DNA of 64,000 nt from Dictyobacter aurantiacus. GTDB taxonomy: Bacteria > Chloroflexota > Ktedonobacteria > Ktedonobacterales > Ktedonobacteraceae. The notes beneath the pieces were generated by a model, which saw nothing but the letters and a program-made list of their open reading frames with translations, searched no databases and had not been told where the DNA came from. Location of the stretch: the NCBI RefSeq assembly GCF_003967515.1, contig NZ_BIFQ01000002.1, forward strand, positions 1,240,001-1,304,000. Direction: 5' to 3'. Below, one piece after another: positions 53,004 through 61,696 of this stretch. The stretch's first letter is position 1, and each line of letters begins with the position of its first letter. A program made the translations under genes and the position numbers.

Positions 53004-54758
53004 TTATTCCCCGTTCCAGAGGGCGCGCATTTCGGCGCTGGTTGCTAAGAGGTCCTGGAGTTTGCCCCGAGCCTCAATGCGTCCATCTTTGAGCACGATG
53101 ACCTGGTCTGCATGCTGGAGGGCGTAGCGGCGATGCGAGACGAGCAGGCAGGTGTGATCTCCACGCCTGAAGAGACGCTGCCAGAGCTGCTGTTCGGTCT
53201 CGACATCGAGAGCACTGGAGAGGTCGTCGAAGATGAGCAGATCGGGTTCGTGAACAAACATGCGTGCCGCCGCTGCACGCTGGATCTGTCCACCCGAGAG
53301 CCTGGTCCCTTTGGGTCCAACGATAGTGTCTAGCCCCTGTTCGAGCGCGGCGATATCCGCCTCCATTACGGCGGCATATATAGCTCTCTCCAGGCGCGCA
53401 GGCTCATCGGGATAGCCCATGAGAATGTTTTGCCTGAGCGCTTCACTGGCAAGTCGCGGCACCTGGGGCGTATAGGCGCTCTGCGGCGGCACGAAGATAC
53501 ACTCAGGTCGTTGCACAGGCGTGCCGTTCCAGCGTATCTCGCCCGCCTGTCTAGGGAGCAGCCCCATCATCGTACGCAGTAGCGTGCTTTTCCCCGAGCC
53601 AATGCGGCCAGTAATCACGGTTGTAGTGCCGCGCTGGATCTGAAGGTTGATGTCCGCGATGCCTTTTCCAGATTGAGGATAGAGGTAGGTCAGGTCGCTG
53701 ATCTCCAGATGGGCCAGTTCTGGCATCGTTCGCTCAGGCGATTGTATTTCAGGATAGGCACCGCGCAGGTAGACTGGCTGGTGCGCAACAACTGTCTCTC
53801 GGGGACATTCGGCTGGCAGGGCCTCTTGCAAGCGTTGCAGGGAGATCCCGGCCTGTTTATACAACGTCAGGTTATCGATCAGCGTCGCGACAATTGCGGT
53901 GACCCAGGCCTGGTAGGAGACGAAGAGCGCCAGCCCACCCACGGTAAAGGTGCCATGTTGGATGGCCCGGGCCGACATGAGCAGGAGCAGGCCAGTGGCA
54001 AGGTTCGCCGTATTGTTCATTACATTTCTCAATACAACATTGGTGAAGAAGAGGCTGCGCAACGTGTTCCGGCGTCTCACGTTATTGAGCTGGCGCAGGT
54101 ACGCCAGGATACGCGGCTGGGCGTCGGCGAGCTGGATGGCCTGAGGCATGCTAAACACCTCGCCCATAAACGCGCTGACCGTCCCCGCGGCCTTACGGCT
54201 CTCGCGATGATATTCCTGAATGCGCCTGCTGAGCCTGGTCATAAGCAGGCTGGCGCCGACGAGAGGAATGAAGACCACCAGGGTCGTCACCGGCTGCATG
54301 ATCAGCATGATTACAAGCGCTCCCAGAGCCTGGAGCAGCAAGCCTGTATTCATTACAGTGTAGAGGATAGTGTTGGGTAGAGCTTCAGTATCGGTGTCGA
54401 AGCGGCTCACCAGATCGCCGGGCGAGGCGGGGAGCCGCTGTGCTCCTATGCGGGAGACCAACTGTCCGAAGATGTTACGGCGGACCAGCGTTTTGCCATA
54501 CTCGTTACAGGTGATCTCTATGGCCGCGATACTTAGCTGCGCGGCCATGCGGGTGATGGCCGTCCCAGCCAGGAGCGCGCTCAGCGTCCAGAGGTCCCAG
54601 CCGATAGGGCGATTGGCCGTGATGATGTTGAACATGTTGGCGACAATGACGCCTGGTAAGAGCTGGAACAGGCTCAGGACAAGCTGCAAGCAAAGGTCGC
54701 TGGCGTACAGCCAGGGTGTAAAGCTGATGAGCTTCCAGAGGATCTGATGCGTCTTCAT
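53004..54758 (-). CDS. ABC exporter half (membrane + ATPase), noncanonical Walker B
   Basis: 584 aa. Six transmembrane segments (about 15-310), coupling helices, then the ATPase: GRIGSGKSTLLRTMMG (Walker A), LSGGQIQRAAAARM (consensus signature), LLIFDDLSSALD (Walker B ends in Asp instead of the catalytic Glu), SHRRYAL (H-loop). Overlaps the upstream ABC gene by 4 bp (ATGA). Together the two halves form an asymmetric heterodimer of the TM287/288 or BmrCD kind: this subunit supplies the good signature and the degenerate Walker B. Confidence 0.9.
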   Translation of the reverse strand: MKTHQILWKLISFTPWLYASDLCLQLVLSLFQLLPGVIVANMFNIITANRPIGWDLWTLSALLAGTAITRMAAQLSIAAIEITCNEYGKTLVRRNIFGQLVSRIGAQRLPASPGDLVSRFDTDTEALPNTILYTVMNTGLLLQALGALVIMLIMQPVTTLVVFIPLVGASLLMTRLSRRIQEYHRESRKAAGTVSAFMGEVFSMPQAIQLADAQPRILAYLRQLNNVRRRNTLRSLFFTNVVLRNVMNNTANLATGLLLLMSARAIQHGTFTVGGLALFVSYQAWVTAIVATLIDNLTLYKQAGISLQRLQEALPAECPRETVVAHQPVYLRGAYPEIQSPERTMPELAHLEISDLTYLYPQSGKGIADINLQIQRGTTTVITGRIGSGKSTLLRTMMGLLPRQAGEIRWNGTPVQRPECIFVPPQSAYTPQVPRLASEALRQNILMGYPDEPARLERAIYAAVMEADIAALEQGLDTIVGPKGTRLSGGQIQRAAAARMFVHEPDLLIFDDLSSALDVETEQQLWQRLFRRGDHTCLLVSHRRYALQHADQVIVLKDGRIEARGKLQDLLATSAEMRALWNGE

Positions 54759-56497
54759 GCCAGCACCTCCGTCAGACCTGTTTGGAGCAGGTGCGCGAAG
54801 CGAGATGTGGGATCGATCGCGAGCTGCTGGCGTGGACCATACTCCTGTATTCGCCCTTCGTCAAGAATCAGAATGTTGTCGACATGGCGCACAGTTTCGA
54901 GGTGGTGGGCGATAATGATGCCCGTGCGCCCCTCCAGTAGACGCTGTACAGCCCCCTCGATCAACTTCTCCGTCATTGGATCGAGGCGCGAAGAGGCCTC
55001 ATCGAGAATAACCAGCGCGGGATTTTGCAGGAAGACGCGGGCAAAGGCCAGGAGTTGTGATTCGCCCGACGAGAGTGATTTCCCGGCCGGCGCAAGCGTG
55101 GTATCAAGTCCATCTGGCAGGGACTCATACCAGGACGTGAGTCCGAGGTGGACCAGAGCCTCCAGGATGCGCTCATCGGAGATGTTCGCGTCAAAGAAGG
55201 TCAGGTTGTCACGGATGCTGGCCTGAAAGAGCTGGACATCCTGTGTGACGATACCAATGCGTGAGCGCAGCTCGCTGAGCTTGTATTGTCTCACATCGAT
55301 ATTGCCAAGCAAGACAGCGCCCTCGCGGGTATCGTAGGTCCGGTAGAGGAGGCGCGTCAATGTTGTCTTGCCACTGCCCGTGCGCCCCAGCAGGCCAAGC
55401 GTCCGTCCTTGTGCCAGCTCAAATGAAATGTCCTGGAGCACACTTTGCTCTGGTGAATAGCCAAAGCCGACCTGCTTGAATGTGACTGCCAGCGCTCCCT
55501 CTGGCCGTTCCGCGCCAGGACCATCCAGGAGTGCATTGGGCGTATTATAGAGCTCGGTAATGCGTTGGAGGCTGGCTGTAGCCACCTGCATTTTGTTTAG
55601 TTGCAAGGTAATACTGTTCAGGCTACTTGAGAGCAAGGACGTATAGGTATAAGTCGCGTAGATGGTTCCCAGGCTCATCTGCCCATGTCGCAACAGATAG
55701 GCCCCCAGCGTTAGTACCGCTGCTGTTGTCAGGGTGATGCTCATCGCAACGGTGGTGGAGAAGAAACGCCCCGAGACGCCGCTCAAGCGGTTGCAGCGCA
55801 ACGAACGCCGTGAGAGATGGTTGAGCCTGGCGAGCACATAGGGCTGGGCACCATTGCTACTGATATCCTCGATGCTTATCAGGCGCTCCTCAAAGAAGCT
55901 TGCCAGTTCCGCACTGGCCTGACGTGCGGCACGAAAGGAGGGGGCAGTGATGCCTCGCAGCGAGCGGATAGACACCAGCAGCAAAGCCGTGGAGGCAAGT
56001 AGCAGGAGTCCCAGGCGCCCATCAGTCCAGAATGTTACCGCCAGGATGCCCACCAGCAGCAGACCCCGGCCAAGCATAGAGAAAATGAACTGCGAGAAGA
56101 AATCGGAGAGCTGGGCCACATCGCCATCCACACGCTCCAGTAGTTCGCCCGGTGTATGCCCTTTGTGAAAGGACATATCCAGGTTGAGACAGTGCAAGGC
56201 CAGATCGAGACGCAATTCGTTTGTCGCCTGCCAGCCAATATTCTCGCTCAGGTAGCTGGCGAGGGTTGTCAGGATCTGGTGCAGGCAGATCAGGCCAATG
56301 AAGAGGAGCGAGAGCCAGAGCAAGCTATCAAGGCTGCCCCGAATAGAATCGATAAAGTGTTTCAGCAACTGAGGATTATACAACTCAAGCCCGATACTGC
56401 CAGCGAGCAGCAGTAGCAGCAGGCAGACTTTCAACCATTGAGGGCGTAGATATCTATGCAGAAGGGACATATAGTGGCTAAATGAAAGCTCCATCAA
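54755..56497 (-). CDS. ABC exporter half (membrane + ATPase), degenerate signature
   Basis: 580 aa. Six transmembrane segments (about 18-310), then the ATPase with GRTGSGKTTLTRLLYRT (Walker A), signature LSSGESQLLAFARV (consensus LSGGQ altered), LVILDEASSRLDP (canonical Walker B with Glu) and IIAHHLETVRHVD (H-loop). It carries the catalytic Glu missing in its partner, while its signature is the degenerate one, so one of the two ATP sites of the dimer would be weak. The exporter is probably a drug or lipid/peptide exporter. A strong - strand promoter lies about 430 bp upstream. Confidence 0.9.
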   Translation of the reverse strand: MMELSFSHYMSLLHRYLRPQWLKVCLLLLLLAGSIGLELYNPQLLKHFIDSIRGSLDSLLWLSLLFIGLICLHQILTTLASYLSENIGWQATNELRLDLALHCLNLDMSFHKGHTPGELLERVDGDVAQLSDFFSQFIFSMLGRGLLLVGILAVTFWTDGRLGLLLLASTALLLVSIRSLRGITAPSFRAARQASAELASFFEERLISIEDISSNGAQPYVLARLNHLSRRSLRCNRLSGVSGRFFSTTVAMSITLTTAAVLTLGAYLLRHGQMSLGTIYATYTYTSLLSSSLNSITLQLNKMQVATASLQRITELYNTPNALLDGPGAERPEGALAVTFKQVGFGYSPEQSVLQDISFELAQGRTLGLLGRTGSGKTTLTRLLYRTYDTREGAVLLGNIDVRQYKLSELRSRIGIVTQDVQLFQASIRDNLTFFDANISDERILEALVHLGLTSWYESLPDGLDTTLAPAGKSLSSGESQLLAFARVFLQNPALVILDEASSRLDPMTEKLIEGAVQRLLEGRTGIIIAHHLETVRHVDNILILDEGRIQEYGPRQQLAIDPTSRFAHLLQTGLTEVLA

Positions 56498-56924
56498 ATT
56501 TCCTGTCCTTCTTCTAAAAACGTACTGTTATAGAAGTACTGTGGTATGACACATACACTGCCCGGGCGTTAACCCATATCTGGTCTGGTCATCCATCCGT
56601 TTCTAGACGGCTTTCTGGCACCGGACACGTTATGGTTCAACGAGGACAAGCTATATCTGTCGAATCACATATGTTTTCAGACAGGAGAGTGATGGGTGGG
56701 TGATACCTTTCGTCTCCAAAACACAACACTGCCGTGGGTCACTCTTTCCCACAGCAGAACGTGATTCAAAGCCTCTTGATAGTAGACCTGCTTAGAACGA
56801 CAGGCGTGTAAGAAGGCGGTATGTGGAAAAGTGTAAGACCTGGCGAATGCAGAATTGTCTTTTCACCTCTTACCTCCTTCAAAAATGGGGAAAACAATAA
56901 TAACTTTTCAATCGGTACAAATGT

Positions 56925-56954
56925 AGTATAGTCTGAGCATACGAGCTCTGTCAA
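56925..56954 (-). promoter_or_regulatory. Promoter of the ABC exporter operon, long leader
   Basis: On the - strand: TTGACA (56949-56954), 18-bp spacer, TATACT (56925-56930). It is about 430 bp ahead of the exporter start (56497). No gene is seen in 56498-57041, so the transcript would carry a leader of about 410 nt; small inverted repeats occur in it, but no known riboswitch was recognised. Confidence 0.55.
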
Positions 56955-57041
56955 GTAAAAGCAATAAAGATACTGTAGAGCTTCTTATATTCACAAACAA
57001 ATGATAGAAAAATGTGTCATGCAAAAGAAAAGAGGAAGAAG

Positions 57042-58118
57042 ATGATCGAGAAAGAAGCACGATTACTGAGAATCGGGGTTGTCGGAGTTGGTCCGATCGC
57101 GCAGGCCGCCCATTTTGAGGCCTGTCGCAGGGCGCGCAATGCCGAACTGTATGCCATCTGCGATCTGGCGGAAGACCTGGTTACGAATATGGCTGCTATC
57201 CACCATCCCCGCGTCACCTATCTCGACTACAACGAGATGCTGGCAGATCCGCAGGTGGAAGCGGTCATTGTGGCGACCGCCGATCAGTTCCATGTCGCTA
57301 TGGCTGCTCAAGCTCTTGCCGCCGGGAAGCATGTGCTGGTGGAAAAACCACTGGGGGTCACTGTTGAGGAGTGCGAGGCGCTCTGTGAGCAGGTGCGGTC
57401 TTCCGGGCTTGTACTCCAGATCGGGACGATGAAGCGTTTTGATCCCGGCATTGCCTTTGCCCACCAGTTTATCCAGGAAGAGATCGGTCAACTTCTCGCG
57501 CTCAAAGCCTGGTACTGCGACTCGACGTATCGGTACACGGTGACGGACAACCTTCAGCCCCTCATGATCAGCAGCGCCCATGCCAGACGACCAGAGGGCA
57601 ATCCGAAGGCGGACCGGCGGCGCTACTACTTATTGGGGCACGCCAGTCACCTGGTTGATACGGCCCGCTTTTTGGGTGGCGAGATCATCCGTGTCCATGC
57701 CAGACTCGTCGAGAAGTTTGGTGCCTATTGCTGGTTTGTCGACACCGAGTTCGCCGATGGCAGTCTCGGTCATCTCGACCTGACGATCGCTGTGCGCATG
57801 GATTGGCATGAGGGTTTTCAGGTGTATGGCGAACATGGCAGTGTGGTTGGCAAGACCTTTAATCCCTGGTACCTGCGCTCCAGTGAGGTGGAGTGTTTCA
57901 GCGCGCGTGATGGACAATATCATCGCGTCCTGGGTGCCGATGGACATGTCTACAAGCGGCAGATCGAGGGCTTCGCTGAGACGATTCTGCATGGAGTGCC
58001 ACAGCATGGGGCCGGGGCCGAAGATGGAGTCGCGGCCATACGGACCCTGGTGGCTATCTCGCGTTCTGTTGAAACCGGTGCATGGGTCTCTGTGTCCGAT
58101 GTGACAGGAGGCGTATGA
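57042..58118 (+). CDS. Gfo/Idh/MocA-family oxidoreductase
   Basis: 358 aa from ATG 57042 (GAGGAAGAAG upstream; ATG 57012 is an alternative). N-terminal Rossmann fold VVGVGPIAQAAHFEACRRA, the EKPLG motif with the catalytic-site Lys, then the large alpha/beta substrate domain. NAD(P)-dependent dehydrogenation of sugars or cyclitols is usual. It overlaps the downstream sugar isomerase-like gene by 4 bp (ATGA), a sign of tight coupling. Substrate probably a sugar, inositol or aminosugar derivative. Confidence 0.9.
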   Translation: MIEKEARLLRIGVVGVGPIAQAAHFEACRRARNAELYAICDLAEDLVTNMAAIHHPRVTYLDYNEMLADPQVEAVIVATADQFHVAMAAQALAAGKHVLVEKPLGVTVEECEALCEQVRSSGLVLQIGTMKRFDPGIAFAHQFIQEEIGQLLALKAWYCDSTYRYTVTDNLQPLMISSAHARRPEGNPKADRRRYYLLGHASHLVDTARFLGGEIIRVHARLVEKFGAYCWFVDTEFADGSLGHLDLTIAVRMDWHEGFQVYGEHGSVVGKTFNPWYLRSSEVECFSARDGQYHRVLGADGHVYKRQIEGFAETILHGVPQHGAGAEDGVAAIRTLVAISRSVETGAWVSVSDVTGGV

Positions 58119-58945
58119 TGCAGCTGGGAATCTTTGCCAGGACGTTTGCACGCCCGAGCGTTGAAGAGGTGTTCGACGCGGTGAGGGCGCATGGCTTGCG
58201 GTGCGTGCAGTTTAATATGGTCTGCGCGGGTGTGCCGTCCCTGCCAGAAGAGATCGCCCCTTCTCTCAGTAGGCGTATTCACGAAGCCGCGCAGAGCAGA
58301 GGCATCGAGATTGCTGCTGTTTCTGGCACCTATAACATGATCCACCCCGATCCAGCGGTACGCCAGCAGGGTCTGCGCCGCTTGCGTACGTTGGCAGCCG
58401 CCTGTCAGAATCTGGGAACGACAATTATCACGCTGTGTACAGGAACACGCGATCCCCTCGACATGTGGCGCTGGCATCCAGAAAACTCATCTCCGCAGGC
58501 CTGGGCTGATCTCTTATATGAGATGGAGGCGGCCCTGCGCATCGCCGAGGAAGAACAGGTGACCCTTGCCTTTGAGCCAGAGCGAGCCAACGTGGTGAAT
58601 ACCGCCGCACGCGGCCACGCCTTGCTTGCCGCCATGGGGTCCTCGCACTTGAAAGTGGTGATTGATCCCGCCAACCTGATTGTGCCAGGCGGCGAACGAC
58701 CGATGCGCCAGGTGCTGGACGAGGCCTTTGATCTGCTGGAAGAGCAGATCATCATCGCCCACGCCAAAGATCGCGGGGCTGACGATACCTTCCGGGCTGC
58801 CGGAGAGGGGATCCTCGACTACGATTATTATTTGCATCTGCTTCAGGCCAGGGCGTTTCCCGGTCCTTTGATTATCCATGGTCTGGCGGAAGCGCAGGTG
58901 GATGCGGCTCTCCAGTTCATCTCTGATAAGCTTCAGAGCAGGTAA
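58115..58945 (+). CDS. Xylose-isomerase-like TIM barrel sugar isomerase/epimerase
   Basis: 276 aa from ATG 58115 (AGGAGG five bases upstream). TIM barrel with RCVQFNMVCAG and EIAAVSGTYNMIHP early, ITLCTGTRDPLDMW, LAFEPERANVVNTA (metal Glu), VIDPANLI (Asp), IIAHAKDR (His/Lys region) and GEGILDYDYYL. These are the metal-site elements of the AP-endonuclease-2/sugar epimerase family. It is translationally coupled to the oxidoreductase gene; together they could form an oxidation-epimerisation step for one sugar. Confidence 0.88.
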   Translation: MMQLGIFARTFARPSVEEVFDAVRAHGLRCVQFNMVCAGVPSLPEEIAPSLSRRIHEAAQSRGIEIAAVSGTYNMIHPDPAVRQQGLRRLRTLAAACQNLGTTIITLCTGTRDPLDMWRWHPENSSPQAWADLLYEMEAALRIAEEEQVTLAFEPERANVVNTAARGHALLAAMGSSHLKVVIDPANLIVPGGERPMRQVLDEAFDLLEEQIIIAHAKDRGADDTFRAAGEGILDYDYYLHLLQARAFPGPLIIHGLAEAQVDAALQFISDKLQSR

Positions 58946-59050
58946 GCATGATCGTGGGCCGTATCTCTGGAAAAGCATGATATATAATAAAGAAAGCAAA
59001 TGGAGAGCCGTTCTGCAGAAAAAAGATCACCTTGAGCGAGGAGTGCGGCG

Positions 59051-59653
59051 ATGGCAGCGAATCCACAACGTTTATATATGACCGCAGAGCAGTATCTTGC
59101 GTTAGACCGAGCCAGCGACACAAAATATGAATACCTTGATGGAGAAGCTGTGGCAATGTCAGGTGACTCTGTCAATCATAGCCGTCTGGCGGGCAAGCTT
59201 TTTTTTCTATTGACTCGGGCGCTGGGTAGCAGCGGTCCTTGCATCACGTATAATAGTGATATACGTGTGCTGGTTGCCAAACGGCAATACATCTATCCAG
59301 ATGTTACGGTCTCCTGTGATGAGAATGATCATCGGGGAGAGCAGGACACCATCTTTTCTCCTCGCCTGGTTGTTGAGGTCATCTCACCGAGCACAGAAGC
59401 CATCGACCGAGGACGGAAACTGAACTGGTACCGCAGCCATCCCAGCATTCAGGAATATATGCTCATCAATACTCGCGTGCAAATGGTAGAAATCTTTAGC
59501 CGGGGAAAGCCTGGAGACCCCTGGACATATCAAACCTATAGTGCTGGTGAGACCTTTCAACTGGCCTGCCTTGATCTCTCCCTGGCTGTGGATGATATAT
59601 ATGCTGGTCTGCGCATTCCTCTTCCTGACACTCTGGTGCAGGAGGAAGAGTGA
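59051..59653 (+). CDS. Uma2-family (DUF820) PD-(D/E)XK nuclease-like protein
   Basis: 200 aa. MTAEQYLALDRASDTKYEYLDGEAV is recognisable from TAEQYLAL and KYEYLDGEAVAM; then RQYIYPDVTVSCDE (metal Asp), RLVVEVISPSTEAIDRGRKLNWY (VEV-x-S-x-S-x4-D-x4-K) and YMLINTRVQMVEIF. It matches the Uma2 fold, a putative restriction-like nuclease that is present in many copies in cyanobacteria and Chloroflexota; biological role unknown. GAGGAG upstream supports ATG 59051. Not obviously part of the sugar operon. Confidence 0.88.
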   Translation: MAANPQRLYMTAEQYLALDRASDTKYEYLDGEAVAMSGDSVNHSRLAGKLFFLLTRALGSSGPCITYNSDIRVLVAKRQYIYPDVTVSCDENDHRGEQDTIFSPRLVVEVISPSTEAIDRGRKLNWYRSHPSIQEYMLINTRVQMVEIFSRGKPGDPWTYQTYSAGETFQLACLDLSLAVDDIYAGLRIPLPDTLVQEEE

Positions 59654-59703
59654 CCTGCACCAGTATAGGGCTATGCCGTCATTTTGGGTTGGCCTCACAT
59701 GGC

Positions 59704-60732
59704 TCATGGCACGATCACCGTACGCACATCACTACGGAATTGTTCGAGGTTATCCAGCACCTGGTTGATTGCACCAGCATCCAACGGGATCGTGCGCGTG
59801 ACGGTGTCTGAAATTTTGAGCTTTCCACGGCGCGCCAATTCGAGCAGGAGTGGTAGTTCATGAAGCAGGTGATCGCTCGCTCCAATCACTTCACCTTCTC
59901 TGCCGATCAGTTCCTGATAGGTATCTACCTCAAGGGGCCTGTGACTGATCCCCGCCACAACGGCGCGCCCCATGACCGCCAGAGATTGTATCGCCTGCTT
60001 CATCGTCTGAGGGAGGCCGATGACCTCAAGCGCGACATCAACCCCTTTGCCCTGGGTACGTCTGCGAATCTCGGTGACCGGATCGCTCACGCTGGCATTC
60101 ACCGGAATTGCGCCATATTGTTCGGCGATTTTGCATTTGTCTGCATTGATATCGATCGCGTAGACATCGAGCGCGCCAAAGGCATAGGCAAGCTGTATTG
60201 CTGAGGCGCCCAGGCCGCCTATCCCGAAGATAGCGACCGTCTCACCACCCCTGAGCCTGGACTTGCGCAAGGCATGAAAGGCGGTCGCTGACGAACACAT
60301 CAGGATCGCGCCCTGTTCAAAAGGGATTTCATCTGGCAGATGCACAGTGTTATGTTCAGGTACAGCCACATATTCAGCATAGCCACCATCGACAAAACGT
60401 CCTACCATGGACCCTCGTGTGCAAAATTGCTCATGCCCGGCGTTGCAATATGAGCACTCACCGCAGCTCAAGACATAATGCACACAGACGCGACTACCCA
60501 CCTCGACAGTCGTCACGTGGCTGCCTACTTGTTCAACCACGCCCGCAATCTCATGTCCTAGCGTCCTGGGCAAGGGTTGCACAGGCGATTGCCCTGTTCG
60601 ATAGTGAACATCGCTGTGGCAAATGCCTGCTGCTCGCACTCGTATCAACACATCTCTTTCTCCAATGGAGGGTACAGGAATCTCCTGCATTTGCAGGGGA
60701 TACCGGGCCTCAACCAGGCGGACTGCTTTCAT
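59704..60732 (-). CDS. Zn-dependent alcohol dehydrogenase (MDR)
   Basis: 342 aa. AAGICHSDVHYRTG (catalytic zinc Cys), LPRTLGHEIAGVVEQVG (catalytic His and Glu), CGECSYCNAGHEQFC (structural zinc), FGIGGLGASAIQLA (Rossmann), AIDINADK at strand two, giving an Asp that favours NAD. This is the AdhP/propanol-preferring type. It is a complete relative of the cut gene at 1-758 but not a close copy. It follows the GH106-like gene on the - strand with 29 bp between, and is probably in one operon with the glycosidase genes. Confidence 0.9.
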   Translation of the reverse strand: MKAVRLVEARYPLQMQEIPVPSIGERDVLIRVRAAGICHSDVHYRTGQSPVQPLPRTLGHEIAGVVEQVGSHVTTVEVGSRVCVHYVLSCGECSYCNAGHEQFCTRGSMVGRFVDGGYAEYVAVPEHNTVHLPDEIPFEQGAILMCSSATAFHALRKSRLRGGETVAIFGIGGLGASAIQLAYAFGALDVYAIDINADKCKIAEQYGAIPVNASVSDPVTEIRRRTQGKGVDVALEVIGLPQTMKQAIQSLAVMGRAVVAGISHRPLEVDTYQELIGREGEVIGASDHLLHELPLLLELARRGKLKISDTVTRTIPLDAGAINQVLDNLEQFRSDVRTVIVP

Positions 60733-60761
60733 GTTCCTGTCTTCCTTATATAGTAACTATT

Positions 60762-61658
60762 TTATATGGTAATTATTTTGTGCGTAGCAGGCTCAAAATA
60801 CGAGCCTTCCAGCATGCCGCTCAAGGTGTTGGTGACGCGGATCTCAATTTCATTTTGCCCCTGGCGCAAGATGTTGGACGCTCTCTGCCAATGATAAGGT
60901 GACCAGCAACACACGCCGAGAGAATGCCCATTGATCAGCACTTCAACACAATCATGCAGGTGCTGATCCCAGCCATCGAAGGCGAGGGCGAATGTTCGCT
61001 CGCGAGGTAGTGCATCCAGAACCGCTTCGCGTGTAAAACAGAGGGTGCCCGCGAAATAGGGATAGCCGACCTGAATGCCGCTTTTGGGCTCCCCGGTTTC
61101 CGGGCGTGGACCAATCACTGGCGTGCCAGCGGGATCAAACGAAACCCCAAAGTTACCACTGAGATAGAGCGGATCGCGCAATCCATCTTCATCGCGTTGC
61201 CCCTCCACGTGAACAACCAGGTGATTGAGGCCTGGTTGAAGCCATGATCTTACCTCGCCTCCCTGTTGTGGAAACCCATGCAGGGAAAGCTCTTGCGGCC
61301 CCTCAACGACGAGGGACTGATGCAGTAACTGGCGATGCCTGGCATCGGGATGCTGAAGGGTGACTTCGCCGCCACCCATGCCACTGGGGTAGGGATATTC
61401 ATCATAGAGCCAGCTGTGTAGCCCATATTGTTGGGCCGTCTCCACCGCCACGGCGACACGTTGAAACCACTGTTCAGATAAATACGCAACCTCTAGCCCC
61501 TGACGTGCACAGATGAAAAAACCGCCCACCCCTTTTTCCGCCATTTCTTTGATCTGCTGACTAATCTCTTCTTCCTCCATGGCATCGTTCCAGAACCAGA
61601 AAGGCACCAGGCGATAGTCTATGGGGGGGTCGCGAAAGAGTTGTTGAAAATCCGTCAT
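60762..61658 (-). CDS. Shortened GH106-like glycosidase (N-terminus fused to C-terminal sandwich)
   Basis: 298 aa from ATG 61658. The first 130 aa (FRDPPIDYRLVPFWFWND, GVGGFFICARQGLEVAYLSE, WLYDEYPYPSGMGGG) match the start of the catalytic barrel of GH106/alpha-L-rhamnosidase-like enzymes, which are about 900-1100 aa. The last 130 aa (ALAFDGWDQHLHDCVEVLINGHSLGVCCWSPYHWQRAS and GQNEIEIRVTNTLSG, cited by their GHSLGVCCWSPY core) match the C-terminal galactose-binding sandwich. The middle of the barrel, with the catalytic acids, seems absent. The frame is open throughout, so it is either a remnant made by an internal deletion or a small protein with a new role. Confidence 0.6.
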   Translation of the reverse strand: MTDFQQLFRDPPIDYRLVPFWFWNDAMEEEEISQQIKEMAEKGVGGFFICARQGLEVAYLSEQWFQRVAVAVETAQQYGLHSWLYDEYPYPSGMGGGEVTLQHPDARHRQLLHQSLVVEGPQELSLHGFPQQGGEVRSWLQPGLNHLVVHVEGQRDEDGLRDPLYLSGNFGVSFDPAGTPVIGPRPETGEPKSGIQVGYPYFAGTLCFTREAVLDALPRERTFALAFDGWDQHLHDCVEVLINGHSLGVCCWSPYHWQRASNILRQGQNEIEIRVTNTLSGMLEGSYFEPATHKIITI

Positions 61659-61696
61659 CCGTCTTTCCCTTCTCAATACTGTCTAGTGGATCACGC

